NCBI GenBank assembly: GCA_018882545.1
Contig: VERS01000012.1
Span: 1-12,720, forward strand
Direction of reading: 5' to 3'
Length of the DNA stretch: 12,720 nucleotides
DNA from: Mycobacterium sp.
GTDB taxonomy: Bacteria; Actinomycetota; Actinomycetes; Mycobacteriales; Mycobacteriaceae
Within the stretch, counting starts at the first letter, position 1, and each line of letters begins with the position of its first letter. The translations under genes were made by a program, and so were the position numbers. Under the pieces are notes generated by a model that saw only the letters and a list, made by a program, of their open reading frames with translations, was not told the DNA's origin and did not search any database. This document shows positions 5,178 through 12,720 of this stretch, piece by piece.

Positions 5178-6944
5178 ATGCGATCCCTCCTGCCCGGTGT
5201 GCCCAAGGACCTGCGCGGCCTCATCAAGACCGGATCCCGCCGGATCGACACCGCCCGCCACCACGGGGTACCGGACCGCTGCATCCTGGAGTTCGATGTG
5301 GAGTCCGTGCCGCCGGAGACGGCCGGCTTCGATCCGGTGCGTTTCGTCACCGGCGCGGGCCGGCCGATGCTGCTGCGGGAGGCCGTCGCCGCACTGCGCC
5401 GCGCCGCCGAGGACGACCGTGTCGCCGGCCTGATCGCCCGGGTGCAACTGCCCGCGGCCCCGCCGGCGGCGGTGCAGGAACTGCGCGAGGCTATCGCGGT
5501 GTTCAGCGCGGCCAAACCGGCACTGGCCTGGGCGGAGACCTACCCCGGGACGCTGTCCTACTACCTCGCGTCGGCGTTCGGCGAGGTCTGGATGCAGCCC
5601 TCGGGCACCGTCGGGCTGATCGGGTTCGCCACCAACGCGCTGTTCCTGCGCGACGCGCTGACCAAGGCGGGCTTGGAGGCTCAGTTCGTGGCCCGCGGGG
5701 AGTACAAGTCCGCCGCCAACATGTTCACCGAGAGCCGTTACACCGACGCCCACCGGGAGGCCGACGGTCGGTTGATCGAGAGCCTGCACGCCCAGGTGTG
5801 GCAGGCCATCGCGGAGTCCCGGGGTCTGGAGCCCGCGGCGCTGGATCGGCTCGCCGACCGCGCGCCGCTGCTACGCGACGCAGCATGTGAAGCAAAGCTG
5901 TTGGACCGCATCGGTTTCCGCGATGAGGCCTACCGGCGTATCGCCGAGTTGGCCGGAGTCCGAGACGTCAAGGACCCCGACTCCGACGACGCGCCGCCGC
6001 GGCTGTTCCTGTCCCGCTATGCGCAGACCCGCGCGCCGAGGATCCCCGGGCGCACCCGCAAACCGACCATCGCGGTGGTCACGGTGTCCGGTCCGATCGT
6101 CAGCGGCCGCGGCGGTCCGCAGGTCTTCCCGATGTCGCGCGGCAGCGCCGGTGGCGACACCATCGCCGCGGCCCTGCGGGAGGCCGCCCGCGACGACGAC
6201 GTCAAGGCGGTGGTGCTGCGCGTCGACAGCCCCGGCGGGGCGGTGACCGGGTCGGAGACGATCTGGCGGGAGGTCTGCCGCGTGCGGGAGGGCGGCAAGC
6301 CGGTGGTGGCCTCGATGGGCGGGGTGGCCGCCTCCGGGGGCTACTACGTGGCGATGGCCGCCGACCGCGTCGTCGCCAACCCCGGCACCATCACCGGTTC
6401 CATCGGCGTGGTCACCGGCAAACTGGTCGCCCGGGACCTCAAGGAGCGCCTCGGCCTGGGCTCGGACTCGCTGCGCACCAACACCAACGCCGATGCCTGG
6501 TCGGTCAACGCGCCGTTCACCGACGAGCAGCACGCCCTGGTCGAGGCCGAGGCCGACCTGTTCTACGACGACTTCGTGCGGCGGGTGGCCGACGCCCGGG
6601 GTATGACGGTCGAGGAGGTCGACGCCGTGGCCCGCGGCCGGATCTGGACCGGCGCCGACGCCCATGCCCGCGGACTGGTCGACGAACTGGGCGGTCTGCG
6701 CACCGCGGTGCGCCGCGCCAAGGTGTTGGCCGGCCTGGACGCCGACGCCAAGGTTGACCTGGCCGGGTACCCGGGTTCCTCGATGCTCGACGTGCTGCGG
6801 CCCAAGTCCTCCTCGCAGCCTGCGGCGGCGCTGCCGGATCTGGCCGCGGGGCTGCTGGGCTCGGCGGTTGCGGGCCTGGTCGATCGCGCTGAGCGCGCCG
6901 TCAGCGGGCCGGCGGCGCTGTGGCTGGGGGAGTGGCGCTTCTGA
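5178..6944 (+). CDS. sppA: Signal peptide peptidase SppA, protease IV type (S49 serine peptidase)
   Basis: The protein is 588 residues with tandem S49 domains, as in the long (67K) SppA of E. coli. The N-terminal domain carries the general-base lysine, K177 in GEYKSAAN. The C-terminal domain carries the nucleophile, S386 in VAASGGYY, preceded by VLRVDSPGGAVTGSE and followed by GTITGSIGVV. This is the Ser/Lys dyad that cuts left-over signal peptides and other membrane peptides. Unlike E. coli SppA, no hydrophobic N-terminal anchor is visible (MRSLLPGVPKDLRGLIKTG...), so membrane attachment is uncertain. The ATG at 5178 is set by the -10 box seven bases upstream and by the family-like start; there is no good Shine-Dalgarno sequence. 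In M. tuberculosis, as I recall, sppA (Rv0724) likewise follows rplO, but several other genes separate it from secY; here secY is next. Confidence 0.96.
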   Translation: MRSLLPGVPKDLRGLIKTGSRRIDTARHHGVPDRCILEFDVESVPPETAGFDPVRFVTGAGRPMLLREAVAALRRAAEDDRVAGLIARVQLPAAPPAAVQELREAIAVFSAAKPALAWAETYPGTLSYYLASAFGEVWMQPSGTVGLIGFATNALFLRDALTKAGLEAQFVARGEYKSAANMFTESRYTDAHREADGRLIESLHAQVWQAIAESRGLEPAALDRLADRAPLLRDAACEAKLLDRIGFRDEAYRRIAELAGVRDVKDPDSDDAPPRLFLSRYAQTRAPRIPGRTRKPTIAVVTVSGPIVSGRGGPQVFPMSRGSAGGDTIAAALREAARDDDVKAVVLRVDSPGGAVTGSETIWREVCRVREGGKPVVASMGGVAASGGYYVAMAADRVVANPGTITGSIGVVTGKLVARDLKERLGLGSDSLRTNTNADAWSVNAPFTDEQHALVEAEADLFYDDFVRRVADARGMTVEEVDAVARGRIWTGADAHARGLVDELGGLRTAVRRAKVLAGLDADAKVDLAGYPGSSMLDVLRPKSSSQPAAALPDLAAGLLGSAVAGLVDRAERAVSGPAALWLGEWRF

Positions 6945-7105
6945 GTGCGCCGCCGCCCGCCCGGATTCCCGCCCAGCCAGGGGTAACTGTTAGTCTCATA
7001 GACTGGTCCAGTGCGCCTGGCGCGCTGACAAAGGATACCGCCCACGCTGGCCCGGCCAGCCCCATCGGCCCGCGGCCCGCATAGTTTGGCTGTCCAGGAG
7101 GAAGA
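6945..7105 (+). promoter_or_regulatory. secY upstream region: candidate -10 boxes and leader hairpins
   Basis: No gene is seen. TAGTCT (6991-6996) and TAGACT (6999-7004) both match TANNNT and together form a small dyad, AGTCT-cat-AGACT (6992-7004); no convincing -35 precedes them. Downstream, CAGTGCGC (7009-7016) pairs with GCGCGCTG (7020-7027) around a three-base loop with one G-U, and GCTGG (7046-7050) pairs with CCAGC (7056-7060). TAGTTT (7082-7087) is a further possible -10 close to the gene. AGGAGG (7096-7101) is the ribosome binding site of secY. Confidence 0.35.
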
Positions 7106-8431
7106 GTGCTTTCGGCTTTCATCTCGTCGCTCAGGACGGCCGATCTGAGGCGGAAGATCCTCTTCACCCTGGGCATGGTCATCCTCTACCGGGCCGGCGC
7201 CACGCTACCGTCGCCCGGAGTTGACTACGGCAACGTCCAGCAGTGCATCGAGGAGGTCAGCGGCGGCGCAGGCGCCCAGATCTACTCGCTGATCAACCTG
7301 TTCTCCGGCGGCGCACTGCTGCAGTTGTCGGTGTTCGCGGTGGGCGTGATGCCCTACATCACCGCCAGCATCATCGTGCAGCTGCTCACCGTGGTGGTCC
7401 CCCGGTTCGAGGAACTGCGTAAAGAGGGTCAGGCCGGTCAAGCCAAGATGACCCAGTACACCCGCTACCTGTCGATAGCCCTGGCGGTGCTGCAGGCCAC
7501 CAGCATCGTGGCGTTGGCGGCCAATGGCGGGCTGCTGCAGAACTGCTCGGTGGAGATCCTGGACAACAAGTCGATCTTCTCGCTGGTCATCATCGTGATC
7601 GTGATGACGGCCGGGGCGGCCCTGGTCATGTGGATGGGCGAGCTGGTCACCGAACGCGGGATCGGCAACGGCATGTCGCTGCTGATCTTCGCCGGTATCG
7701 CGGCGGCGATCCCGGCCGAAGGCAAGTCGATCCTGGACTCCCGCGGTGGGCCGGTGTTCGCCGCCGTGTGCGCCGCGACCCTGCTGATCATCGTCGGCGT
7801 GGTGTTCGTCGAGCAGGGCCAGCGCCGCATCCCGGTGCAGTACGCCAAGCGCATGGTCGGCCGCCGGATGTACGGCGGTACCTCGACCTACCTGCCGCTG
7901 AAGGTCAACCAGGCCGGCGTCATCCCGGTCATCTTCGCCTCCTCGTTGATCTACATCCCGCACCTGGTCACCCAGCTCATCCAGAGCGGCCGCAGCGGTC
8001 CGGCGAACAGCTGGTGGGACCGCTTCGTCGCGGATCACCTGACCAACCCGGCCGACCCCACCTACGTGGCGATCTACTTCGGCCTGATCATCTTCTTCAC
8101 CTACTTCTACGTCTCGATCACCTTCAACCCCGAAGAGCGGGCCGACGAGATGAAGAAGTTCGGCGGCTTCATCCCCGGTATCCGCCCGGGCAAGCCCACC
8201 GCGGACTACCTGAGCTACGTGCTGAACCGGATCACCCTTCCCGGCTCGATTTACCTGGGCATCATCGCTGTGCTGCCGAACCTGTTCCTCCAGATCGGCA
8301 ACAGCGGTAGCGTTCAGAATCTGCCGTTCGGTGGTACCGCGGTGCTGATCATGATCGGCGTCGGTCTGGACACCGTGAAGCAGATCGAGAGCCAGTTGAT
8401 GCAGCGCAACTATGAAGGGTTCCTCAAGTGA
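7106..8431 (+). CDS. secY: Protein translocase subunit SecY
   Basis: The protein is 441 residues, the length I recall for M. tuberculosis SecY, with ten predicted membrane spans. SecY is the channel through which SecA and ribosomes push preproteins across or into the plasma membrane. Recognisable parts are [27 protein letters not shown] (first span), [32 protein letters not shown] (plug to second span), and the cytosolic loops [40 protein letters not shown] and [18 protein letters not shown]. The GTG at 7106 is four bases after AGGAGG and gives the conserved start [11 protein letters not shown]. The stop overlaps the adk start (GTGA, 8428-8431). Confidence 0.98.
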   Translation: MLSAFISSLRTADLRRKILFTLGMVILYRAGATLPSPGVDYGNVQQCIEEVSGGAGAQIYSLINLFSGGALLQLSVFAVGVMPYITASIIVQLLTVVVPRFEELRKEGQAGQAKMTQYTRYLSIALAVLQATSIVALAANGGLLQNCSVEILDNKSIFSLVIIVIVMTAGAALVMWMGELVTERGIGNGMSLLIFAGIAAAIPAEGKSILDSRGGPVFAAVCAATLLIIVGVVFVEQGQRRIPVQYAKRMVGRRMYGGTSTYLPLKVNQAGVIPVIFASSLIYIPHLVTQLIQSGRSGPANSWWDRFVADHLTNPADPTYVAIYFGLIIFFTYFYVSITFNPEERADEMKKFGGFIPGIRPGKPTADYLSYVLNRITLPGSIYLGIIAVLPNLFLQIGNSGSVQNLPFGGTAVLIMIGVGLDTVKQIESQLMQRNYEGFLK

Positions 8432-8979
8432 GAGTCGTCCTGCTGGGACCGCCGGGTGCGGGCAAAGGCACCCAGGCGGTCAGGCTGGCCGAGAAGCTGG
8501 CGGTCCCGCACATCTCCACCGGCGAATTGTTCCGGCACAACATCAGCAGCGGCACGTCGCTGGGCGTGCGCGCCAAGCACTACCTCGATGCCGGTGAACT
8601 GGTGCCCACCAGCCTGACCAACGAACTCGTCGACGACCGGCTCAACGAGGGCGACGCCGCCGCCGGGTTCATCCTGGACGGTTTTCCCCGCACCATCGAC
8701 CAGGCCGAGGCGCTGCACGACATGCTGGAGCAGCGCGGACTGAAACTCGACGCCGTCCTGGAACTGAGGGTTCCCGAGGAGGTGCTCATCGAGCGGCTCA
8801 TGAGCCGGGGCCGGGCCGACGACACCGAGGACGTCATCCGCAACCGGTTCAAGGTCTACCGCGACGAGACCGCACCGCTGCTGGACTACTACGAGGGCGA
8901 GCAGGCGCTGCGGACGGTCGAGGCGGTGGGCAGCCTCGACGAGGTATTCGAGCGCGCCCTGCATGCCCTCGGCCGCTGA
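8428..8979 (+). CDS. adk: Adenylate kinase, short type
   Basis: The protein is 183 residues and interconverts ATP + AMP and 2 ADP in the cytosol. The P-loop GPPGAGKGT is at residues 7-15, followed by the AMP-binding segment [10 protein letters not shown] and [16 protein letters not shown]. The lid is short: [27 protein letters not shown] lacks the long zinc-type lid of about 30 residues, which explains the length below 214; mycobacterial Adk is of this kind. The GTG start overlaps the secY stop by four bases, and GAAGGG at 8414-8419 provides spacing of eight. Linkage secY-adk-map is common in bacteria. Confidence 0.98.
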   Translation: MRVVLLGPPGAGKGTQAVRLAEKLAVPHISTGELFRHNISSGTSLGVRAKHYLDAGELVPTSLTNELVDDRLNEGDAAAGFILDGFPRTIDQAEALHDMLEQRGLKLDAVLELRVPEEVLIERLMSRGRADDTEDVIRNRFKVYRDETAPLLDYYEGEQALRTVEAVGSLDEVFERALHALGR

Positions 8980-8985
8980 GGCTGC

Positions 8986-9783
8986 ATGGTTTCGCTGCCC
9001 GGGCTGCGCGGCCGTAAGACGGTCCCGGCCCGCACGGCCGGTGAACTCGACGCGATGGCGGCGGCCGGTTCGGTGGTGGCCGCGGCGTTACGCGAAGTTC
9101 AGCAGGCCGCCGCGCCCGGAGTCTCCACCAAGGATCTCGACGAGATCGCCGAAAGCGTCATCCGGCAGGCCGGTGGGACGCCGTCCTTCCTGGGCTACCA
9201 CGGCTACCCGGCCAGCATCTGCTCATCGGTCAACGACCGGGTCGTGCACGGCATCCCGGCGGCCGGGGAGGTGCTGGCCTACGGCGATCTGGTCTCCATC
9301 GACTGCGGCGCGATCATCGACGGCTGGCACGGCGACGCCGCCGTCACCTTCGGTGTCGGGGCTCTGATTCCCGCCGACGAGGCGCTCTCGGCGGCCACCC
9401 GGCAGGCGATGGAAGCCGGGATCGCGGCGATGGTGCCGGGCAACCGGCTCACCGACGTCTCGCACGCCATCGAGAGGGGCACCCGGGCCGCCGAACAGGC
9501 CCACGGCCGCCGGTACGGCATCGTCGCCGGGTACGGCGGACACGGCATCGGCCAGCGCATGCACATGGATCCGTTCCTGCCCAACGAGGGTGACCCGGGG
9601 CGCGGCCCGACCCTGGTCGCCGGGTCGGTGCTGGCCATCGAGCCGATGCTCACGCTGGGCACCACCCAGACGCGCATCCTCGACGACGAGTGGACGGTGG
9701 TCACCGCCGACGGGTCCCGCGCGGCGCACTGGGAGCACACCGTCGCCGTCACCGACGACGGCCCGCGCATCCTGACCGTGTGA
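8986..9783 (+). CDS. map: Methionine aminopeptidase type I
   Basis: The protein is 265 residues, close to the mycobacterial MapA (Rv0734) I remember. It removes the initiator methionine from new proteins when the second residue is small. All five metal ligands of the pita-bread fold are visible: D106 (SIDCGA), D117 (WHGDAA), H186 (GGHGIG), E219 (AIEPML) and E250 (WEHT). The substrate-side histidine of VVHGIP is also present. The start lies six bases after the adk stop with GAGG nearby. The TGA stop (9781-9783) faces the stop of the minus-strand marR gene with four bases between. Confidence 0.97.
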   Translation: MVSLPGLRGRKTVPARTAGELDAMAAAGSVVAAALREVQQAAAPGVSTKDLDEIAESVIRQAGGTPSFLGYHGYPASICSSVNDRVVHGIPAAGEVLAYGDLVSIDCGAIIDGWHGDAAVTFGVGALIPADEALSAATRQAMEAGIAAMVPGNRLTDVSHAIERGTRAAEQAHGRRYGIVAGYGGHGIGQRMHMDPFLPNEGDPGRGPTLVAGSVLAIEPMLTLGTTQTRILDDEWTVVTADGSRAAHWEHTVAVTDDGPRILTV

Positions 9784-9790
9784 GCGCTCA
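9781..9790. other. Palindromic convergent stop junction TGAGCGCTCA
   Basis: The ten bases form a perfect palindrome that contains the TGA of map on the plus strand and the TGA of the MarR gene on the minus strand. No intergenic terminator can fit, so each transcript must end inside the opposing gene or be handled by Rho or RNase. Confidence 0.8.
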
Positions 9791-10288
9791 GAAGTCCCCG
9801 GCGTGCCGGCGCAGTGTGTCGATCGCCTCGACCAGCCCGCTGGCCTGAACCTCGGACATCCCGATGTCGGCGAACACCTGCTGGTTCAACGTCGCGGTGG
9901 CGTCCTCCACCGTCGAGCGTCCCAACTCGGTGATCTTCACCAGGGTGGTGCGCCCGTCGGTGGGGTGCGGTGTCCGGATCACCATCCCGTCGGCCTCGAG
10001 TCGCCGGATGGCGTGGGTGACGCTGGTGAGGTGAACCTGAAGCCGGTCAGACGCCTTGGTGATCGGCAGAGCCCCGGTCCGGCTGAACGCCAGTAATCGA
10101 AGCAACTCGAACCGGGAGAAGCTCAAATCGTAGGGGCGTAGGGCGTTTTCCACCCGAGCCAGCAGAATCTGGTGCGCCCGCATCACTGAGGTCACCGCGA
10201 CCATGCCGTCGGCGACGTCAGCCCAGCCGGACCGCACCCAGTTGGCCCGCGCCGCGGCGATCGGGTCGGGGCGATCCGGCCGGTTCAT
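9788..10288 (-). CDS. MarR-family transcriptional regulator
   Basis: The protein is 166 residues with the MarR winged-helix layout. A dimerisation helix (about 30-52) is followed by LSFSRFELLRLLAFSRTGALPITKASDRLQVHLTSVTHAIRRLEADGMV (about 55-103) with the recognition helix near 86-99, a wing ending DGRTTLVKITELGR (111-124), and C-terminal helices. MarR proteins bind palindromic operators as dimers and usually release DNA on binding a small ligand. The ATG is five bases after the mmsB stop with no clear Shine-Dalgarno sequence, so it is probably translated by coupling as the last gene of the valine operon. A role in controlling mmsA-fadE9-mmsB is inference from position; no ligand is suggested by the sequence. 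Confidence 0.93.
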   Translation of the reverse strand: MNRPDRPDPIAAARANWVRSGWADVADGMVAVTSVMRAHQILLARVENALRPYDLSFSRFELLRLLAFSRTGALPITKASDRLQVHLTSVTHAIRRLEADGMVIRTPHPTDGRTTLVKITELGRSTVEDATATLNQQVFADIGMSEVQASGLVEAIDTLRRHAGDF

Positions 10289-10293
10289 CCGAA

Positions 10294-11163
10294 TCAGCGC
10301 AGGGTTTCGATCACCGCGCTGAAGTCCAGGTCGGCGTGCTCCTCGGCGAAACGGGCGTAGATCGCGGCGGCGTGGCTGCCCAGCGGCGCCGAGGCACCGG
10401 TTGCGGCCACCGCATCCATCGCCAGCCCGAGGTCCTTGTTCATCAGCGCGGTGGCGAACCCCGGCTTGAACCCGTTGTTGGCCGGTGAGGCCGGAACCGG
10501 GCCGGGCACCGGGCAGTTGGTGTGCACCGCCCAGCAGTTGCCGGTCGCCCCGGTGACCACGTCGAAGAGCGACTGAGCCGACAGGCCCAGCTTCTCGGCC
10601 AACATGAACGCCTCACCGACCGCGATCTGCTGGACCGCCAGCAGCATGTTGTTGCACAGTTTGGCGGCCTGCCCGGCCCCGGAGCCGCCGCAGTGAATGA
10701 TCTTGCCCGCCATGGCCTCCAGCACCGGCCGGGCTCGGTCCAGGGCCTGGGCCTGGCCGCCCACCATGAAGGCCAGCGTTCCGGCGACCGCCCCCTTGAC
10801 CCCGCCGGAGACCGGGGCGTCGAGTTGGGCGAATCCGCGTTCGTCGGCGTAGCCGTTGATCTGGCGGGCGTCGTTGACGGCGATGGTCGAGCTGTCGACG
10901 AAGAGGGTGCCCGCGGCGGCGCTGGGCATGACCTCGGCGTAGCACTCCTTGACCAGGGTGCCGTTGGGCAGCATGGTGAGCACCACGTCGGCACCCTGGA
11001 CCGCCGCCGCGCCGCTGTCGAGGACGGCGACGCCTTTGGCGGCGGCGGCCTCGCGGGCGGCGGGGACCGGGTCGAACCCCTGAACGGTGTACCCGGCGTT
11101 GACCAGGTTGCCCGCCATCGGGGTGCCCATATTGCCCAGTCCCAGGAATGCGATCGTGGTCAT
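10294..11163 (-). CDS. mmsB: 3-hydroxyisobutyrate dehydrogenase
   Basis: The protein is 289 residues and oxidises 3-hydroxyisobutyrate to methylmalonate semialdehyde with NAD+ in valine breakdown. The N-terminal Rossmann motif is FLGLGNMGTPMAGNL (residues 6-20). DAPVSGGVKGAVAGTLAFMVGG is the substrate-side segment, and the catalytic lysine is K168 in GQAAKLCNN. ATG 11163 is chosen because MTTIAFLGLGNMG is the family start and GAGGAG lies just upstream; the longer in-frame extension to 11421 reads through fadE9 in the wrong frame. The gene follows fadE9 by 22 bases and precedes the MarR gene by five. Related beta-hydroxyacid dehydrogenases look similar, but the neighbours fix the call. Confidence 0.95.
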   Translation of the reverse strand: MTTIAFLGLGNMGTPMAGNLVNAGYTVQGFDPVPAAREAAAAKGVAVLDSGAAAVQGADVVLTMLPNGTLVKECYAEVMPSAAAGTLFVDSSTIAVNDARQINGYADERGFAQLDAPVSGGVKGAVAGTLAFMVGGQAQALDRARPVLEAMAGKIIHCGGSGAGQAAKLCNNMLLAVQQIAVGEAFMLAEKLGLSAQSLFDVVTGATGNCWAVHTNCPVPGPVPASPANNGFKPGFATALMNKDLGLAMDAVAATGASAPLGSHAAAIYARFAEEHADLDFSAVIETLR

Positions 11164-11185
11164 CGGTCTCCTCGTGGTCGTTCCG

Positions 11186-12361
11186 TCATGCCGAACTGCG
11201 AGCGGCGCCGGCGGCGGATCGGCCGATGACGACCCGCATGATCTCGTTGGTGCCCTCCAGGATGCGGTGCACCCGCAGGTCGCGGACGATCTTCTCCAGG
11301 CCGTACTCGCGCAGATAGCCGTACCCGCCGAGCAGTTGCAGCGCGCGGTCGGCCACATCGAAACACGCGTCGGTGACGTACAGCTTCGCCATCGCGCACA
11401 GCGTGACCTTGTCGGGTTCATCCCCGTCCAGGGCGCCGGCAGCCCGCCACAGCATGAGCCGGGAGGTCTCCAGCGCGGTTGCCATATCCGCCAGCGCGAA
11501 CCGGATCGTCGGCTCGTCGATCAGCGCCGAGCCGAAGGCGTGCCGGTCCACCAGATAGCTCGCGGCCTTGTCGTAAGCGGCCTGCGCACCGCCCAGCGAG
11601 CAGGCGGCGATGTTGAGTCGGCCGCCGTTGAGGCCGTTCATGGCGATCCCGAACCCGGTGCCCGCGGCCTCGGGACCGCCGAGCAGCGCATCGGCCGACA
11701 CCCGTACACCCTCCAGGACGACCTGCGCGGTGGGCTGGGCGTTCCAGCCCATCTTGTCCTCGTTTGCCCCGAAACTCAGACCCGGAGTGCCCTTCTCGAC
11801 GATGAATGCCGAGATACCCCGCGGCCCGTCGGCGCCCGTACGGGCCATGACCACGTAGACATCGGAGGCACCCGCACCGGAGATGAACTGCTTGACGCCG
11901 TGCAGGACATAGTCGTCGCCGTCGCGAACCGCCTTGGTGCGCAACGCACCAGCGTCCGAACCGGCGCCGGGTTCGGTCAGGCAGTAGCTGGCGATGAGCT
12001 CCATCGAGGCCAGTCGAGGCACCCACGACTTGCGCTGCTCGGGGGTGCCGTAGGTGTCGATCATCCAGGCGCACATGTTGTGGATCGAGATGAACGAGGA
12101 GATCACCGGATCGGCGGCGGCGAGTTGCTCGAAGATCCGCACAGCGTCGAGGCGGCGCAGACCGCTGCCGCCGACGTCCTCGCCGCAGTAGATGGCGCCC
12201 ATCCCGAGTTCCGCCGAAGCGCGCAGCACGTCCACCGGGAAGTGTTTGGTCTTGTCCCACTCCAGGGCATGGGGCGCAAGGTGTTTGGCGGCGAAGGCGG
12301 CGGCGGTGTCGGCGATGACCTTCTCGTCGTCGTCCATGACGGTGAAGTTCACGGGTGTCAC
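11186..12361 (-). CDS. fadE9: Acyl-CoA dehydrogenase, probably isobutyryl-CoA dehydrogenase
   Basis: The protein is 391 residues from GTG 12361 and is a FAD enzyme that introduces the 2,3 double bond into a short branched acyl-CoA. Visible are the FAD-binding signature YCLTEPGAGSDAGAL, KQFISGAGASDVYVVMARTG, GGRLNIAACSLGGAQAA, and the C-terminal LLGGYGYLREYGLEKIVRDLR. The catalytic base is expected at E369 in ILEGTNEIMR, the position used by short- and medium-chain and isobutyryl (ACAD8-like) enzymes. Placement between mmsA and mmsB points to isobutyryl-CoA from valine. The GTG start overlaps the mmsA stop as GTGA. A GTG at 12352 giving MNFTVMDDDEK is an alternative, and there is no strong Shine-Dalgarno sequence at either. 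The extension to 12412 overlaps mmsA and is not favoured. Confidence 0.94.
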   Translation of the reverse strand: MTPVNFTVMDDDEKVIADTAAAFAAKHLAPHALEWDKTKHFPVDVLRASAELGMGAIYCGEDVGGSGLRRLDAVRIFEQLAAADPVISSFISIHNMCAWMIDTYGTPEQRKSWVPRLASMELIASYCLTEPGAGSDAGALRTKAVRDGDDYVLHGVKQFISGAGASDVYVVMARTGADGPRGISAFIVEKGTPGLSFGANEDKMGWNAQPTAQVVLEGVRVSADALLGGPEAAGTGFGIAMNGLNGGRLNIAACSLGGAQAAYDKAASYLVDRHAFGSALIDEPTIRFALADMATALETSRLMLWRAAGALDGDEPDKVTLCAMAKLYVTDACFDVADRALQLLGGYGYLREYGLEKIVRDLRVHRILEGTNEIMRVVIGRSAAGAARSSA

Positions 12362-12720
12362 TTCATCGTCGGGATGACGAACTCCGCGCCATCCTTGATG
12401 CCCGACGGCCACCGCTCGGTGATCGTCTTGGTCTTGGTGTAGAACAGGATCGAGTGCGGTCCGTGCTGGTTGAGATCGCCGAAGCCGGACCGCTTCCAGC
12501 CGCCGAAGGTGTGATAGGACACCGGCACCGGGATCGGCACGTTGACCCCGACCATGCCGACCTGCACCCGGGCGACGAAGTCCCGCGCGGTGTCACCGTC
12601 GCGGGTGAAGATCGCCACCCCGTTGCCGTACTCGTGCTCCGAGGGCAGCGCCAGCGCTTCTTCGTACGTTTTCGCCCGCACGATGCACAGCACCGGCCCG
12701 AAGATCTCGTCGGTGTAGAT
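12358..12720 (-). CDS. mmsA: Methylmalonate-semialdehyde dehydrogenase (CoA-acylating), C-terminal part; 5' end outside window
   Basis: The frame is open to the window edge. The last 120 residues are visible, beginning IYTDEIFGPVLCIVRAKTYEEAL, the aldehyde dehydrogenase EIFGPV motif. They continue through GNGVAIFTRDGDTARDF, VGMVGVNVPIPVPVSYHTFGGWKRSGFGD and SILFYTKTKTITERW to ...PTMK. The N-I/V-P-I-P-V-P-V segment and YHTFGGWK are characteristic of MmsA and separate it from other aldehyde dehydrogenases. The enzyme converts methylmalonate semialdehyde to propionyl-CoA using NAD+ and CoA. The catalytic cysteine lies upstream of the window. This is the most upstream visible gene of the minus-strand operon, so its promoter is not in view. 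Confidence 0.95.
   Translation of the reverse strand: MYTDEIFGPVLCIVRAKTYEEALALPSEHEYGNGVAIFTRDGDTARDFVARVQVGMVGVNVPIPVPVSYHTFGGWKRSGFGDLNQHGPHSILFYTKTKTITERWPSGIKDGAEFVIPTMK

Noticed and set aside
5064..5789. 241-codon minus-strand frame across the terminator and start of sppA
   Set aside because: It runs through the stem-loop and is antisense to sppA, with no domain recognised.
10294..11421. mmsB with an 86-residue N-terminal extension to 11421
   Set aside because: The extra part overlaps fadE9 in another frame, is Arg/Ser-rich with no family match, and the Rossmann start MTTIAFLG at 11163 has its own GAGGAG.
11087..12442. 451-codon open frame on the plus strand across fadE9 and the mmsA end
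   Set aside because: It is the antisense shadow of fadE9, whose protein is plainly conserved. The plus-strand product has no recognisable domain and long open antisense frames are expected at this GC content.

Overview
The window is a strongly GC-rich actinobacterial chromosome segment. The proteins closely resemble what I remember of Mycobacterium tuberculosis SecY, MapA, Adk, RpsE and FadE9. With the gene order (a formylglycine-generating enzyme gene next to rplN, then the spc ribosomal block, sppA, secY, adk, map), this points to Mycobacterium in the broad sense. No species is claimed.

Layout. Bases 1-405 hold the 3' end of a formylglycine-generating enzyme gene. A 302-base gap follows, with an inverted repeat, a probable promoter and a possibly structured leader. 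Bases 708-5067 are the tightly packed spc-type ribosomal operon: rplN, rplX, rplE, rpsZ, rpsH, rplF, rplR, rpsE, rpmD, rplO. Between rpsZ and rpsH sit two direct copies of a 53-bp unit that looks like a mycobacterial interspersed repetitive unit (MIRU). A perfect 21-bp stem-loop closes the operon. It has arms of the same family as the repeat before rplN and lies immediately before sppA (5178-6944). After a 161-base leader region come secY, adk and map (7106-9783), nearly touching or overlapping. On the minus strand, 12720 down to 9788, is a valine-degradation operon: mmsA (partial), the isobutyryl-CoA dehydrogenase fadE9, mmsB, then a MarR-type regulator. The two strands converge with 4 bases between the map and marR stop codons, inside a 10-bp palindrome.

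How the genes work together. The left half makes ribosome subunits, and secY, sppA, map and adk add the export channel, signal-peptide or membrane proteolysis, N-terminal Met removal and adenylate balance. The right half turns isobutyryl-CoA into 3-hydroxyisobutyrate-pathway products and on to propionyl-CoA, possibly under the linked MarR protein.

Overall this is a housekeeping region and I found no new multi-gene system. The parts most worth a second look are non-coding: the 53-bp SD-plus-start-codon repeats feeding rpsH, the GAGCAGACGCAAA stem-loops bracketing the ribosomal operon, the terminator/promoter overlap in front of a probably leaderless sppA, and the possible leaders of rplN and secY. 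Gene calls are firm. Promoters and RNA structures were read by eye and are not computed or tested.
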